Shown: positions 33,201-44,607, numbered from the stretch's first letter. The stretch: DNA of 64,000 nucleotides from Cornus controversa (GCA_026545225.1 CM048849.1:9388041-9452040); one strand, 5' to 3'. Notes: a model not told the origin generated them from the sequence alone. Translations and numbers: made by a program.

Positions 33201-36200
33201 GTGTCGTCCATCCCTTTAGATGTCTCGGTGATAGACAGTACAAAGGTAACTCAAAAGCAAGAGGTCGTGGTTAAAACACATCGTACTACACCAATTTTCA
33301 AGTATGTTCCAAAATCTCAACGACGAGAAGGGCAATCACCGGTCGTGGAGGTACTTGAAACGGAAGAAGTTAAGTTCAAGCTGTCTCGCACAAAAGAAAA
33401 AGAAGATCTACAATGCCTGAGAGAAGAATTAACTCTTCCCCTCACAAAGATTGAAAAGTCTACTCCTCCTAAACTTCCGTTGAAAGGATTCTTCCGACCA
33501 TCAAAAGCTCCAGTTGAACATGGATTCCTTCCAATACAAAGAACTGATGAAGGGTTCGATCCAAACGCATACAAACTTTTGGCTAAGTCTGGGTATGATT
33601 TTGCAAATCCCACAGGCCTTGGAAAGCTCAGTCCGGAACTTACTGGTGAGAAAATACACGGCCTTAATGAGACACAAAAGAAATTGAGGGAACAAGGGCA
33701 TAGGGTAATTCCGCCCAAGACTGGTCTTTGTTTCGCATCAACTAAACCTATTCGCATCCAAATCACAAAGAAAGATAAAAAGTTGAACACTTTGTATATT
33801 GGCATTGAAGAGGTTGGTGACAGCGAAGATCGACATTCTGTTTCTAACAAGTCAGTTTTTGATCGTGTAAAGGTTTCATGCACTAGAATATCTGTATTCG
33901 ACAGGTTAGGCCCGTCAACTCAAAAATTGAATACCTCAAGTTCACATGTCAATAATTCAACATGTACTTCCGTCTTTAAGAGAATAAATTCTCCTACCCA
34001 AAGAATATCTTCACAGTCTCAACCTCGAAAGTCTGTCTTTTCTTGAATTAAAGTTTCGAGAGAGGTATTGGTAACGAGAAATCAGGAAAAAGAATTGGGG
34101 AGAACTGGTGCCAACATAGTGAAAGATAGTGACGTTCGGAGTTTGATTCCTTCACGAATGAAACGTAAAACAGAGGTGGATGTCACTAATGACGTTACAC
34201 TAAAAGCGAAAAGACGAACTATTCTGTTCACGGCCCAGTCTGAGGAGTCCGACATGGATGGAAAGAAGGATGAAATATTTTATGCCACTGCTTATCACAT
34301 TGTTGTTGAAGAACAATCAGATTCTGATGATGAGATCAAAGAAGCTCCCTCAACACTTGAAGACGGGGGGCAAGCGACCGTTGATCAACTCAAGGAATTC
34401 AATTTGGGGATGATAGACCAGCCTAAACCAGTTTTTGTTAGTTCATTCTTAAGTGCCTCAGAAGAAAATGACTACTTTCAATTGCTGTTAGAATACAAGG
34501 ACGTATTTGCTTGGACATACAAGGAAATGCCAGGTCTTGACCCTAAAATCGCAGTTCATAACCTTGCTGTGAAACATGGGACACGTCCAATTAAACAATC
34601 TCAACGTTTCTTCCGTCCAGAACTTATCCCAAAGATAGAAGAAGAACTCAACAAATTGATTGATGTGGGATTTATTCGGGAGGTCAAGTATCCGACATGG
34701 ATTTCGAGTATTGTGCCAGTGAAAAAGAAGAATGGGCAGATAAGAATTTGTGTGGATTTTCGTGACCTAAACGAGGCATGTCCAAAGGATGATTTTCCTC
34801 TTCCTATCCCGGAGCTCACTATGGACGCAACAACCGGACATGAAGCTCTCTCTTTTATGGATTGTTATTCTAGGTATAATCAAATTAGGATGACTCCAAA
34901 AGACGAAGATTTAACTGCATTCCGCACCCCAAAAGGTATTTATTGTTACAAAGTTATGCCTTTTGGACTTAAGAATGCGGGGGCAACATACCAGCGTGCC
35001 ATGCAAAGGATCTTCGATGACATTCTTCACAAAATTGTTGAGTGTTATGTCGATGACCTTGTGGTTAAGACAAAGAAAAGAGGGGGTCATTTACAAGATC
35101 TTCGTACAGTTTTCACTCGTCTTAGAAAATACCAACTCAAAATGAATCCTCTCAAGTGTGCATTTGGTGTTACTTCCGGAAAATTTCTTGGATATGTGGT
35201 TCGCCATCATGGTATTGAAATTGATCCGTCTAAAGTTGAGGCTATACAAAAGATGCCACCACCCAAGAATTTACGCGAGCTTCGAAGCCTGCAAGGCTAG
35301 CTTGCTTTCATTCGTCGGTTTATCTCAAATTTGGCCGGCCGCTGTCAACCTTTCAATCGACTCATGAAAAAGGATGTCCTATTCGAGTGGGATCAAGCTT
35401 GTCAAAATGCTTTTGATAGCATTAAGCAATACCTTCTTAATCCTCCAGTGTTGGGGGCACCTGTATCTGGAAAGCCTCTCATACTTTACATTACCGCGCA
35501 AGAAGAATCTCTTGGCGCCCTTCTTGCACAAAATAATGAAGAGCACAAAGAGAAGGCATTGTATTACTTAAGTCGCAGGCTCACCCCAACAGAGCTGAAA
35601 TATCCTCTGATTGAGAAAACGTGTCTCGCGCTAGTCTTTGCCTCTAAGAAATTGAGGCACTATTTTTTGGCACATACAATACATCTCATTGCAAGAGTTG
35701 ACCCTCTCAAGTATGTAATGTCAAAACCAGTCCTTTCTGGACGCTTGGCGAGGTGGTCAATTTCGTTCAATGAATTTGAAATTATTTATGTACCACGTAA
35801 GGCAGTAAAAGGACAAGTCCTGGCAGATTTTCTAGCTGATTATCCTATTCCAGCCGATTGGGAAATTTCAGAAGATTTTCCCGATGAAGAAGTCTTTCAA
35901 ATTGACATTCTTCCTCCATGGATAATGTTCTTTGATGGAGCAGCGCGGTTTGATGGAGCGGGGGCAGGCGTAGTGTTTGTCTCTCCACAAAGGCAAATCC
36001 TCCCATACGCATTTGTGCTCACTGAAAACTGCTCAAATAATGTTGCTGAGTACCAAGCATTGATCATTGGTCTTCAAATGGCAAATGAGATGAACATCAT
36101 GGATCTTGAAATATATGGAGATTCTAAATTGGTGATCAATCAACTCCTTAAGGATTATGAGGTCAAGAAAGAGAACCTAATACCATACTACAACTATGCT

Positions 36201-37595
36201 TCCCACTTGTTGACGAAATTCGACAATGTGATTCTAGAACACCTTCCTAGGAAGGAAAATCGTATGGCAGATGGTTTGGCAAATTTAGCCACAACATTGG
36301 CATTAGTTGATGATGAAATAGTCAATGTTCCAGTATGCCAACAATGGGTGCTACCACAAGTCCTTGAAGATAAAATTGAGGAGAGTAATGTAATCTCTGT
36401 TTCTATTGTCGAAGGGGACGACTGGAGGCGACCTATAATTGAGTATTTGGAACATGGAAAGCTTCCTGAAGATCGACGCCACAAGACCGAGATACGTAGG
36501 CGAGCACCTCGTTTCGTTTATTATAATAACACATTATACAGACGATCATTTGAAAGTCTCTTCCTTCGTTGTCTCGGAGAAGATGAAGCAACTCATGCAA
36601 TGGAGGAAGCCCATTCTGGGGTATGTGGTGCACATCAATCTGGCCCTAAGCTTCACTTTCGCGTAAAGAGAATGGGGTATTATTGGCCCACCATGGTCAA
36701 AGACTGTATGGAGTATGCAAAAAGGTGTCAAGCTTGTCAATTCCATGTCAATTACATACACCAACCGCCAGAGCCATTACATCCTACAGTTGCTTCATGG
36801 CCATTTGATGCATGGGGATTAGATGTGGTAGGACCTTTGTGCAAGTCTTCTAAAGGCCACTTATACATCCTGGCAGCTACTGACTATTTTTCCAGATGGG
36901 CTGAGGCTGCACCTTTTAAAGAAGTAAAAAAGGAGACAGTTGTTGACTTCATCAAGTGTAACATCATTTATCGGTATGGTGTCCCTCGATACATCATTAC
37001 TGATAATGGGTTAAATTTTAAAAATAGCTGGGTGACTCAACTATGTGAGAAATTTGATTTCAAACAGTATAAATCCTCCATGTACAATGCTCCAACTAAT
37101 GGACTTGCAGAGGCATTTAATAAAACACTTTGTGATTTATTGAAGAAAGTGGTTTCCAAATCAAAGAAAGACTGGCATGAGCGAATGGAAGAAGCATTGT
37201 GGGTGTACCAAACTACATACCGCACACCTACCCAAGCAACCCCTTATTCTCTCGTCTATGGTGTAAAAGCTGTTTTTCCCCTCGAACGACAAATTCCTTC
37301 GTTAAGGATAGCCATACAAGAAGCTCAACAACAGTTAGAATGTTATCAAGCTCGGCTTTCCAGAGCCTTCAACAAAAAAGTTCGACCTCGGTCATTCCGG
37401 GTTGGAGACTTAGTACTTGCTGTTCGCAGGCCCATCATCATGAATCACCGCACTGGAAACAAATTTTTGTCAAAATGGGATGGACCATATGTAGTTCGTG
37501 AAGTCTATACCAATGGAGCATATAAGATTATTGATGAAGATAGAGTGTTGGTTGGTCCCATTAATGGCAAGTTCTTGAAACGCTACTATCCATGA
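30231..37595 (+). pseudogene. gag-pol: Tat-lineage gag-pol polyprotein pseudogene (one frame, four stops)
   Basis: From MAPSKVLATNKK at 30231 to the stop at 37595, all pieces lie in one frame. Only TGA 30867, TGA 32976, TGA 34044 and TAG 35298 break it. Order: Ser/Thr-rich gag N-terminus with MTRSKAK; capsid-like core (about 31030-31560: IQQFDGKGNPKQHIAHF, FVRSLKGNAFEWYTDL); protease DGGSAVN near 32757; RT from about 34520 with WISSIVPVKKKNGQIRICVDFRDLN and active site YVDD at 35046-35057. RNase H follows (about 35470-35840), lacking the usual first Asp (YITAQEES). Next is a second archaeal-type RNase H (35925-36290) with FFDGAA, NNVAEYQA, YGDSKL and NRMADGLANLA intact. Integrase has the HHCC finger (about 36605-36735), WGLDVVGPL, ITDNGLNF and NGLAEAFNKT. 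Protein processing follows the usual Ty3/Gypsy scheme. Confidence 0.93.
31381..31520 (+). repeat. 36 bp direct repeat inside gag, copies 104 bp apart
   Basis: GGTATGCATTGGGACCTCCT and its next 16 bases occur at 31381-31416 and again at 31485-31520 without a difference. The offset is not a multiple of three, so the two copies are read in different frames (ALGPPLYSS versus MHWDLLYILQG), yet the ORF stays open. The second copy reads as normal gag; the first looks like the extra one. Confidence 0.9.
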
Positions 37596-37951
37596 ATGCG
37601 TAATGCTCCTGGCCCGCATGAGCTAAAACTGTGAAATGCACCAAAAATAAATAAAAAATAAATAAATAAATAAAAAGTTTTGTTCCTTTGAACTACATAA
37701 ATGACTTGATCTCTTTTCGAGGGTACGTAGGCAGCTTGGAGATTTGTTCCAAGTTCAGTCACCAAAAAAAAAAAAAGTGTACTACTCCTGGCCCGCAAGA
37801 GTATAAATTGTGAATGGCGGAACAAATAACTAATGACAATGTTATTTTTCAAAGCAATGATTCTTTTATTGATGAGGTTGAAGACTACAATTCTACTTTG
37901 CTAGTTAAATAGATTGCTCTAAAAAATAAAAATAAAAAATGATGGTTCACT
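37596..37951. other. Spacer between gag-pol and the antisense gene
   Basis: A 3' spacer separates the end of pol and the end of the antisense ORF, which are transcribed toward each other. It holds a duplicated short phrase (GCTCCTGGCCCGCATGAGCTAAAACTGTGAA near 37604 and ACTCCTGGCCCGCAAGAGTATAAATTGTGAA near 37783, read as shorter words) and A-rich runs. No ORF supported. Confidence 0.6.
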
Positions 37952-40900
37952 TTAAAGCTGCAAAGCCAGAATCTCTTCACGTTCTGTTTGCAATAATTCT
38001 TCTATAGTCCTTATTACTTCAAGATCCTGAGCTGCAAGAACGTTAGTTTCTTCAACCGAGGCTCGTTCTTTTCTGAGCTTGGCAACGGCCTCCTTCCTGT
38101 GAGATAATTGTTCATTGCTCTCTTCTATGGAGGCTCTAAGTTGCGTAGACTCCTCCCTTACTTGTTGCAACTCCTTCAACAACATGGTCTCTTTGTCCTC
38201 AACGTCACTCAAAGCATCTTGAAGTGATTGCATCTGCTTGGAATCAGTATCTTCCAAAGTAGTGGCATCAACGAGCAATGTATCAATGTGGGTGAGTTGC
38301 TCTAACTGCTGATCTGAAGTCATTATAGAAGCATAAGAAGATTTTGCATCAACATAATGAGCAACATTCTTCATATATGACTCGATTCGTTTCTTTAGAT
38401 CAGAGTAATCTCCAGGAAGTTTTGAGAGTTCATTATAAAGTTTTTCAAGCTTGGGCACCAAGGATGGAACCTTGTGAATGGGAGTGTTGATCACAATACT
38501 TTTGATACTCTTAACAAGGGCTAAAGCATTTTTGCGTCGGGCATTTATGATGATGTCTTCCGCATTAAAGGCTGACATTTCAGATGGGATAATTTCATGT
38601 GAGAATAAATCAACCTTTTGAAGTTCTTGCAGGACCGCCTGGGGCATTTGGTTACTGATTTCATGCCCCGCTAAAACATCCGAACCTTGAGGAGTCTCAT
38701 TTCCTACCGGTAAGACTTGTGACAATGCATTTATCTCAAGTATCAAATCAAATGAAGATGGCCCACAAACAGATGCTCCACTACCGGTAGGGTTATCAAT
38801 GAGGACGAGATCTTCTTTAAGGTTTCCTTCTACCTGAAAATAAATATATGAGTAAAAAATAAAAAATAAAAAAAATATGGCGTAAAGGGTGGGAACCTTA
38901 CTCGTATTGGTTCGTTACTACTGGAAGCCATTCCAAAATATCGATCCACGCCGCGAGAAGCAATAAAATCTGTTCGCTTGGAAATACGCTTCGTCTTACC
39001 ACTCATATGTTTCCAATTGCGATCCTCATCATTTCCCCCCATGTCTTCATCTGAATCTATCACTAAGTGGGTAATAGGACGGCTGTTGATTTGTAGTGGA
39101 ATATGTTTGGCCACCTTTACATGACTTTCGGAACTCTCCTCGATACCATGATCACTATGAGATTTAGAGGCTGCCCCAGAAGTTGGCCTAGAAGGGGTCG
39201 ACTTAGGTACATCGTTAGTAACCTTTCAAACTTTGGCTGGTTTCCCTCTTGGAGAAATTGCACGCTTAATATGCCCCGAAGTACCTCCTTTCACTGTGAA
39301 TGGATCAACATAAACTTTTGACCACCATTCAGCATAAGTTTTGGTGACAGAGAATTTTTGAAAATTAGAGTTCGAAGGAATTTGCACTTCACATTCAGTA
39401 TGATAACGAGTGGTCGATCTCCATAGTGTCAAAATCTCTTCCAAAGCACCAGTGCGAATATCCTCTTTCAATTTGCCCGGAACATCCTGGTGATAACAAA
39501 ACTGTCTACCGAATCTGTGTGGACTGTAAGGCTTAATAATTCGTCGGTCACCTTGGCACAACGTCAAGTAACTGGACCGGAGGCTAGCCAAATACTCAAA
39601 GTCATAAAGAGGTAGATGTTCCTCATCCGTTAATAATCTCCTTGTCAGTGATCTTCTGGATAAACAAGATAAGTCAACACCTTTACATAACCTGAACAAC
39701 TCTTGGGCCTCTGTCTCATCAAAATGTTTTGCAGACCCTTCCCCCGCGTACCGAGTCATTCGAGGCAGGTAATTACGGTTTGGGACAGAAAAGTTTGTTT
39801 TGAAGTATTCAGCTAACCAGCCATATACATAGTGTATGGGAAATGACACATTAGAGTTTCCAGGATCAGGGGAAGAAACAATATCATTTAAACCTCTATA
39901 AATGCTGGCTAGAACGGGAACAGAAAGACAAAATTTATTACTGTCTGCCATCACGCTAGCAATCTTGGACACCTCAGGACGAATTATATTTCCAGGACTG
40001 GTAGGCAAGACAAATTTGCATAACCAACACGCTATGAATGCTGCTAAATAAGTTTTATTCCTCATCTCTAGCTCTATTCCAAGATTGGTAAACATCTCAT
40101 CTTCATGTGGCGACCAATTATTAACAGGATCAATTATTCCAGAAGGGTTGTGAGTCTCTTTGGGGTGTTGAATCTTGTTTCTCGACCCTCTTCTCGGCGG
40201 TGGTTTATTATACTTAGTGGCACCTCTGAACCAAAGCTTTGTCCATTCAGAAATTTTCATAATTCGGTCCCATTTATATTGCTTGCAAAGCTGGTGGAAG
40301 GCTAAAAATAAGTACCGGCAACTCAAAGGAAGAAGAGAATTTCCATCTTTGTTAATAGCAGATAATTCCTTTGCACAAGGAACGACTTCTTCGTAAAATC
40401 TTCCACAAAATGGGAGACCTCCTATCAAATACAGATCGCGAAGGGAAATCGATAACTCCCCAATTGAGCAGTGGAGTGTATTAGTTGAAGGACACCAAGA
40501 CTCAAGGAAGGCTCTGATTACATTCACATGTCGATCATAGGAGAACAAAGAAGCGAACATAGCGCCATATAATTTGTTGTCTCTAAGGAATTTACCGTAA
40601 CGACCCAAAATATCCTCTGACCATTCCCAATAACCTGGTGTGTACGCCAAGTCAACAGAAGCTTTAAAAGAAACACCCCATTCCATTTCTCTAGCACGCA
40701 TTTTATGACCCATGAGTGAAAATTGTTCAGGTTCTTTTTCTTCAACTTCGTGAAGCGCAGACTTCAACACTAAAGCATTTGAAACTGATGCCCGTACCTT
40801 ATTCTGGTTATAGCCAAGATTCACAAGCATGCAGGAAAATTCTTGGGACCATTGTGACAAGTGGTATGAAGTATCAGGCGGAGGCACCCGTGGAGCAAAA

Positions 40901-41010
40901 CGACCAACCAGTGGGGTCCCTACATAGAGAGTAGTGCCTTGCTCCATGACTTCGTTCTCTCGTTCTAAAATAGTTACGGTGTTTATCTTGAAGCTTTTGA
41001 AGAAAACCAT
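37952..41010 (-). pseudogene. Antisense plant-mobile-domain (PMD-like) gene carried in the Tat element
   Basis: A two-exon gene on the strand opposite gag-pol. Exon 1 runs 41010-38902 and exon 2 runs 38833-37952. They are separated by a 68 bp phase-0 intron (38834-38901) with GTAAGG at the 5' site and TTTTCAG at the 3' site. The total is about 996 codons, broken only by a TGA at 39226-39228 that one transition would explain. Residues about 80-560 resemble the plant mobile domain ('aminotransferase-like'): TLHCSIGELSISLRDLYLIGGLPFCG, WTKLWFRG, YLAAFIACWLCKFVLP, YVYGWLAEYF. The C-terminal 290 residues are acidic and mostly coiled coil (Leu/Glu/Gln-rich, ending REEILALQL). Function unknown; PMD proteins include the Arabidopsis MAIN/MAIL1 nuclear silencing factors. 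The first Met could instead be MEQGTTLYVG about 20 codons downstream. Confidence 0.8.
38834..38901 (-). other. Intron of the antisense PMD-like gene (68 bp)
   Basis: On the minus strand the exon ends ...ATACGA before GTAAGGTTCCC. The AT-rich intron ends ATTTTCAG before GTAGAAGGA. Both flanking frames are open and joined in phase 0. It contains an in-frame stop-rich A/T stretch, and without splicing the long C-terminal coiled coil would be out of reach. Confidence 0.75.
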
Positions 41011-41124
41011 GATTGGCGGGTGCCAAAGGATATTTACCTAAAAAAAAAAAAAGTGTGAGAGAAATTTTAAAAAAAAAAAAAATGTCCGAAAAGAACTGAC
41101 AAAAGCGTGCCAGATAATAAAAAT

Positions 41125-41625
41125 GACACCGAAGTGCATTAAGGGACTCCGAAGGGACGAAAAAGTGACACCGAAGTGCACTAAGAGACCCCAAAGGGAC
41201 AGTAAGAGTGACACCGAAGTGCACTAAGGGACCCCGAAGGGACAATAGGAGTGACACCGAAGTGCACTAAGGGACCCCGAAGGGACAATAAGAGTGACAC
41301 CGAAGTGCACTAAGGGACCCCGAAGGGACAATAGGAGTGACACCGAAGTGCACTGAGGGACCCCGAAGGGACGAGTGACACCGAAGTGCACTAAGGGACC
41401 CCGAAGGGACAATAAGAGTGACACCGAAGTGCACTAAGGGACCCCGAAGGGACGAAAGAGTGACACCGAAGTGCACTAAGGGACCCCGAAGGCACAGTAA
41501 GAGTGACACCGAAGTGCACTAAGGGACCCCGAAGGGACGAGTGACACCGAAGTGCACTAAGGGACCCCGAAGGGACGAAAGAGTAACACCGAAGTGCACT
41601 AAGGGACCCCGAAGGGACTAATGAA
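41125..41625. repeat. 45 bp minisatellite, 12 units
   Basis: Twelve head-to-tail copies of GTGACACCGAAGTGCACTAA-GGGACCCCGAAGGGAC-AATAAGAGT. Lengths are 38, 43 or 45 bp because the AATAAGAGT tail is full, shortened or missing. The first and second units carry the most changes; the middle ones are almost uniform. It lies just upstream of the antisense gene. Apparent ORFs through it are repeat artefacts. Confidence 0.95.
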
Positions 41626-42039
41626 TGGCGTCTGGAACTCCATATTCTGAGAAAGACGATTTGACCTGCAAGAATTGAAAAAAAAAAAGTTTTTGAAACT
41701 TGCCAAGAAAAGTTGAGTGACTTACGTAAAGTTATCTTCCTCAATGAGTTCAATAGATCTGTTCGTCGTTCCAGAGATAGCACCAAAATTCAAGCAGGGT
41801 ACACAAGTGGAAACTAATCTGAAAAAAAAAAAAGACTTTTTTTAATAACAATCACGGAGGACAAAGTCTTGCTACCAAAAAAAAAAATGTGTTCTTTTCA
41901 AAGTTCAGCCACATGTATACTTTGTTTCAAGATCTTATGATACATAAAGTGGTGCAGAAGAGATGGTTGGGTGTTATAATAAATTTATTAGAGATCTCAA
42001 GTTCGAAAATTTTAAGTAGTAAGAAATTTTTTTTTTTTA
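41626..42039. other. Non-coding part of the Tat 3' region
   Basis: Between the minisatellite and the A-rich block. Short A runs interrupt otherwise ordinary sequence. It may hold the leader or promoter of the antisense gene. Nothing else seen. Confidence 0.5.
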
Positions 42040-43075
42040 GGCAACCACACTTCCATGTGAAGACAAAGAGAATGGAGCAGCTTGAAGAAGGAAAAAAAAA
42101 TCCAGCAGTCGTAAAAAAAAAAAAAAAAAATCCAGTCCAGCGTGAAAAAAAAAAAAAGTGGCGTGAAGAGAGAGGGAGAAAAGAAAGAAGAAAAAAAAAA
42201 AGAAAAAAAAAATCCAGCAGCGCCTGGAGAAAAAAAAAAGAAGAGAAAAAGGAAAAAAAAAAAAAAAGGAGAGAGAAAAAAAATCCAGCAGCAGTAGGAG
42301 AAAAAGAAAGAAAAAGAAGAAGAAGAAAAAAAAAAAAATTGCATCGCCCAGAGAAAGAAGAGAAGAATAAAAAAAAAAAAATTAGAAAGTTGTCGCCATC
42401 CGTGAAAAAGCCCAGTCAGTACAAATAAAAGAAGAGAGCCTACTACTGTACAAAATATATATATATATGGAGAATAGTACGTATGGTTTGATTGTGGTGG
42501 CTAGAGAAGTAGTAAATGAGTTTACTTGGTCTTGATTCATTTAACTATGGAGTTTAGTTGATGCATGACATAAGTGATGTGATGATGATATACATATATA
42601 GCTTGCTGTGTGTAATCATCCTATATTGAAATTGGTTCTTTAAAATATTGAGTCTATGTGGGGTATGAAATATGAAAGGAATCCCTGGTACATCATGTGA
42701 GAGTAACAAGTAGGAAAAGCAAAAATGCAAAGAGTCATGGATATGCGTGAATGTTGAAGCTAGAAATCTGGAAGCTATGTATACACATTATGGATTTGTT
42801 CTAAGATAAAAAGTACAAATGAAAGAAAAAGAGTAGAACAAGTGATGAAAAAAAAAACAGTAAGTACAGAAAAAAAAAAAAAACAGTGGCGTGGAAGGAA
42901 AGAAAAAGAAGGAAAAAAAAAAAGTGGGGGACAGTATATGCATATCTAAGCAAGAAGAAAAGAAAAGAAAAGACAAGAAGAAAAAAAAAATGGTGTGTGA
43001 AAAAAAAAAAAAAAAGAGAAACAAACAGAAGAAGTTAATGATAGTTGAAGAAAAAAAAAAAGGAGAAAAAAAAAG
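42040..43075. repeat. A-rich/purine low-complexity block
   Basis: Repeated A8-A16 runs separated by GAAG-type purines and the recurrent word AATCCAGCAG or AATCCAGTCC (near 42103, 42130, 42211, 42283). Long Lys/Glu 'ORFs' here are composition artefacts. A more ordinary stretch (about 42430-42830) lies in the middle. Confidence 0.8.
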
Positions 43076-43411
43076 TGTGGTTGTCTATTATGTGAAATCA
43101 TCTTACATGGAAATTGTTGGCAATACTTGTATTGATGACAAGTCAGTGGTATATACATCTAATAATACCATATATAAAACGTGTGCTGATGGTGAATATA
43201 AGTCTAGCATATGTCATCATGCAAGAAAAGATGTCACTTGGTGCTGCAACTTATCAAATAGTTTGGTGAGATGGAAAAAGATGCTCACTTGTTATTGGGT
43301 CTTCAAAAAGAAACGTTGTACTTTGCAGAATATGCAGAACTTGTACGAAGAGATGATGAATGAGCCTAAGGTAAAAAAAAAAATGTCATCACATGAGTAT
43401 ACGCTGACCGT

Positions 43412-43454
<43 letters not shown>

Positions 43455-43558
43455 AAGAAAAATAAAACATAGGCTTACCGGTAGTCTTCTCTTGTGCAAT
43501 TTAAGAGTATGAAAGATTTGGAGTCATGGACCGTGTATATATAAGCCAAAAAAAAAAA
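43076..43558. other. Non-coding Tat 3' region with (AT)n run
   Basis: No gene supported. An AT microsatellite lies at about 43414-43452. The flanking sequence is single-copy in this window. Confidence 0.5.
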
Positions 43559-43800
43559 ATCCTATTTGCAGTAGGATCCTCAAGTCTACAATTTCAGTTG
43601 GACAAGAAAAAAAAATCCTATTTGCAATAGGATGCTCAAGTCTTCAATTCCACTTGGATAAGAAAAGAAAAAAAAAATCCTATTTGCAATAGGATCCTCA
43701 AGTCTTCAATTCCACTTGGACAATGAAAAAACAATCCTATTTGCAATAGGATCCTCAAGTCTACAATTGCATTTTTTTTAAAAAAAAAAAAATCCTTGCA
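43559..43800. repeat. Four hairpin-bearing tandem repeats before the polypurine tract
   Basis: Four copies of about 60 bp begin at 43560, 43616, 43679 and 43734. Each has TCCTATTTGCAATAGGA, a perfect inverted repeat with a three-base loop (GCAGTAGGA in the first), followed by a CTCAAGTCT(T/A)CAATT...CA(C/G)TTGGA phrase and an A run. Confidence 0.9.
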
Positions 43801-43900
43801 GTTGGATTTTCGCCCAAAAAAAAAAAAAAAAGTTTTGCGAAAGTTAAATACTTCAAATCCCGCTTTAGGTTCGTAACAAGCTCCATATAGCGCGACACTT

Positions 43901-43915
43901 GAAGTGGGGGCAATT
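43901..43915 (+). other. Polypurine tract of the Tat element
   Basis: GAAGTGGGGGCAATT lies directly before the 3' LTR start TGTAGACAT at 43916, the expected site of plus-strand priming. Confidence 0.85.
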
Positions 43916-44103
43916 TGTAGACATAAAAAAAAATCTACACGATAGACCCAAAATTAATTTGGGCTTATCTTCAGTTAACCCACTTTGAAATATGGCCCAA
44001 TGAGTCAGATAATTTAAAGACCAAGCCCACTACAAATAAATGAGTTATGGACTGGTTTAAATTGTTTGAGAAGTCCAAGCCCACTTGAAAATGAGTCTAA
44101 TGG

Positions 44104-44136
<33 letters not shown>

Positions 44137-44585
44137 TGGATAATTATTAAAATTATCATAAATGATAATTATAGGATAATTATCAAAAGAACAGAAAGTT
44201 ACAAATCTACCCCTCCGGTGAGCCTATAAATAAAGGTTCAGAGGTGAGGAAAAGGGGACAGGAAAGATTCTTAGAAAAAGATGAAGCTCTGCAGAATTCT
44301 TCACTCAAAATCCAAAACTCCAAAGCATCTAAACCCTGAAGGAAAAGAACAACAAGCACATCATCCACGTGCCGTTTTTCACCAAAGTTTCAATCCAACT
44401 CAAGATCAAGCTCTTACAGCCCTTGAAGCCGGATCACCAAGGAGATCGAATCAGAGGACATTATCTTCATATTTCTTTTGTAAAGATTTACAGAGAATTG
44501 TACCCTTTTTCTTGAATCAATAAAAATTGTTTATTTGTCACTAATTTTCGTTCCTAGATTTTCGAACACGAAATTTGTGTGTACA
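43916..44585 (+). repeat. 3' LTR of the Tat element (670 bp)
   Basis: Collinear with the 5' LTR. By eye it differs by about a dozen substitutions plus a longer (AT)n run at about 44107-44132. It is followed by the target duplication GGGAT at 44586-44590. Confidence 0.92.
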
Positions 44586-44607
44586 GGGATCAAACCCAAG
44601 AGCAAAA

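Larger units (their letters stand above)
29481..44585 (+). mobile_element. Complete Tat-lineage Ty3/Gypsy retrotransposon, 15.1 kb
   Basis: Two LTRs (29481-30144 and 43916-44585), a perfect 5 bp target duplication GGGAT (29476-29480 and 44586-44590), a PBS-like sequence after the first LTR and a purine tract before the second. It has one gag-pol frame on the plus strand and an antisense gene in the long 3' region. A second RNase H of archaeal type in pol, a DGGSAVN protease motif and a long 3' region with an extra ORF all fit the Tat lineage. By eye the LTRs differ at about a dozen positions besides microsatellite length, so this is a fairly recent insertion. It has no frameshift in gag-pol but four stops, so it is non-autonomous now. 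Confidence 0.93.

Noticed and set aside
41125-41625. CRISPR-like array
   Set aside because: Repeats are directly adjacent with only a short variable tail and no unique spacers, in a plant retrotransposon; it is a minisatellite.
41224-41786. Open frames with repeated LRGPLVHFGVTL-type residues, minus strand
   Set aside because: They are translations of the 45 bp minisatellite in several frames; periodicity comes from the DNA repeat, with no start context or homologue.
41889-43472. Lys/Glu-rich or Phe-rich long open frames
   Set aside because: The sequence is A-run/purine low complexity; both strands give open frames of extreme composition, so they are not genes.
44591-44607. Codons upstream of the WAK exon (IKPKSK) as native WAK sequence
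   Set aside because: These bases match the TRIM LTR (AAACCCAAGAGCAAAACC) and so are transposon, not WAK.
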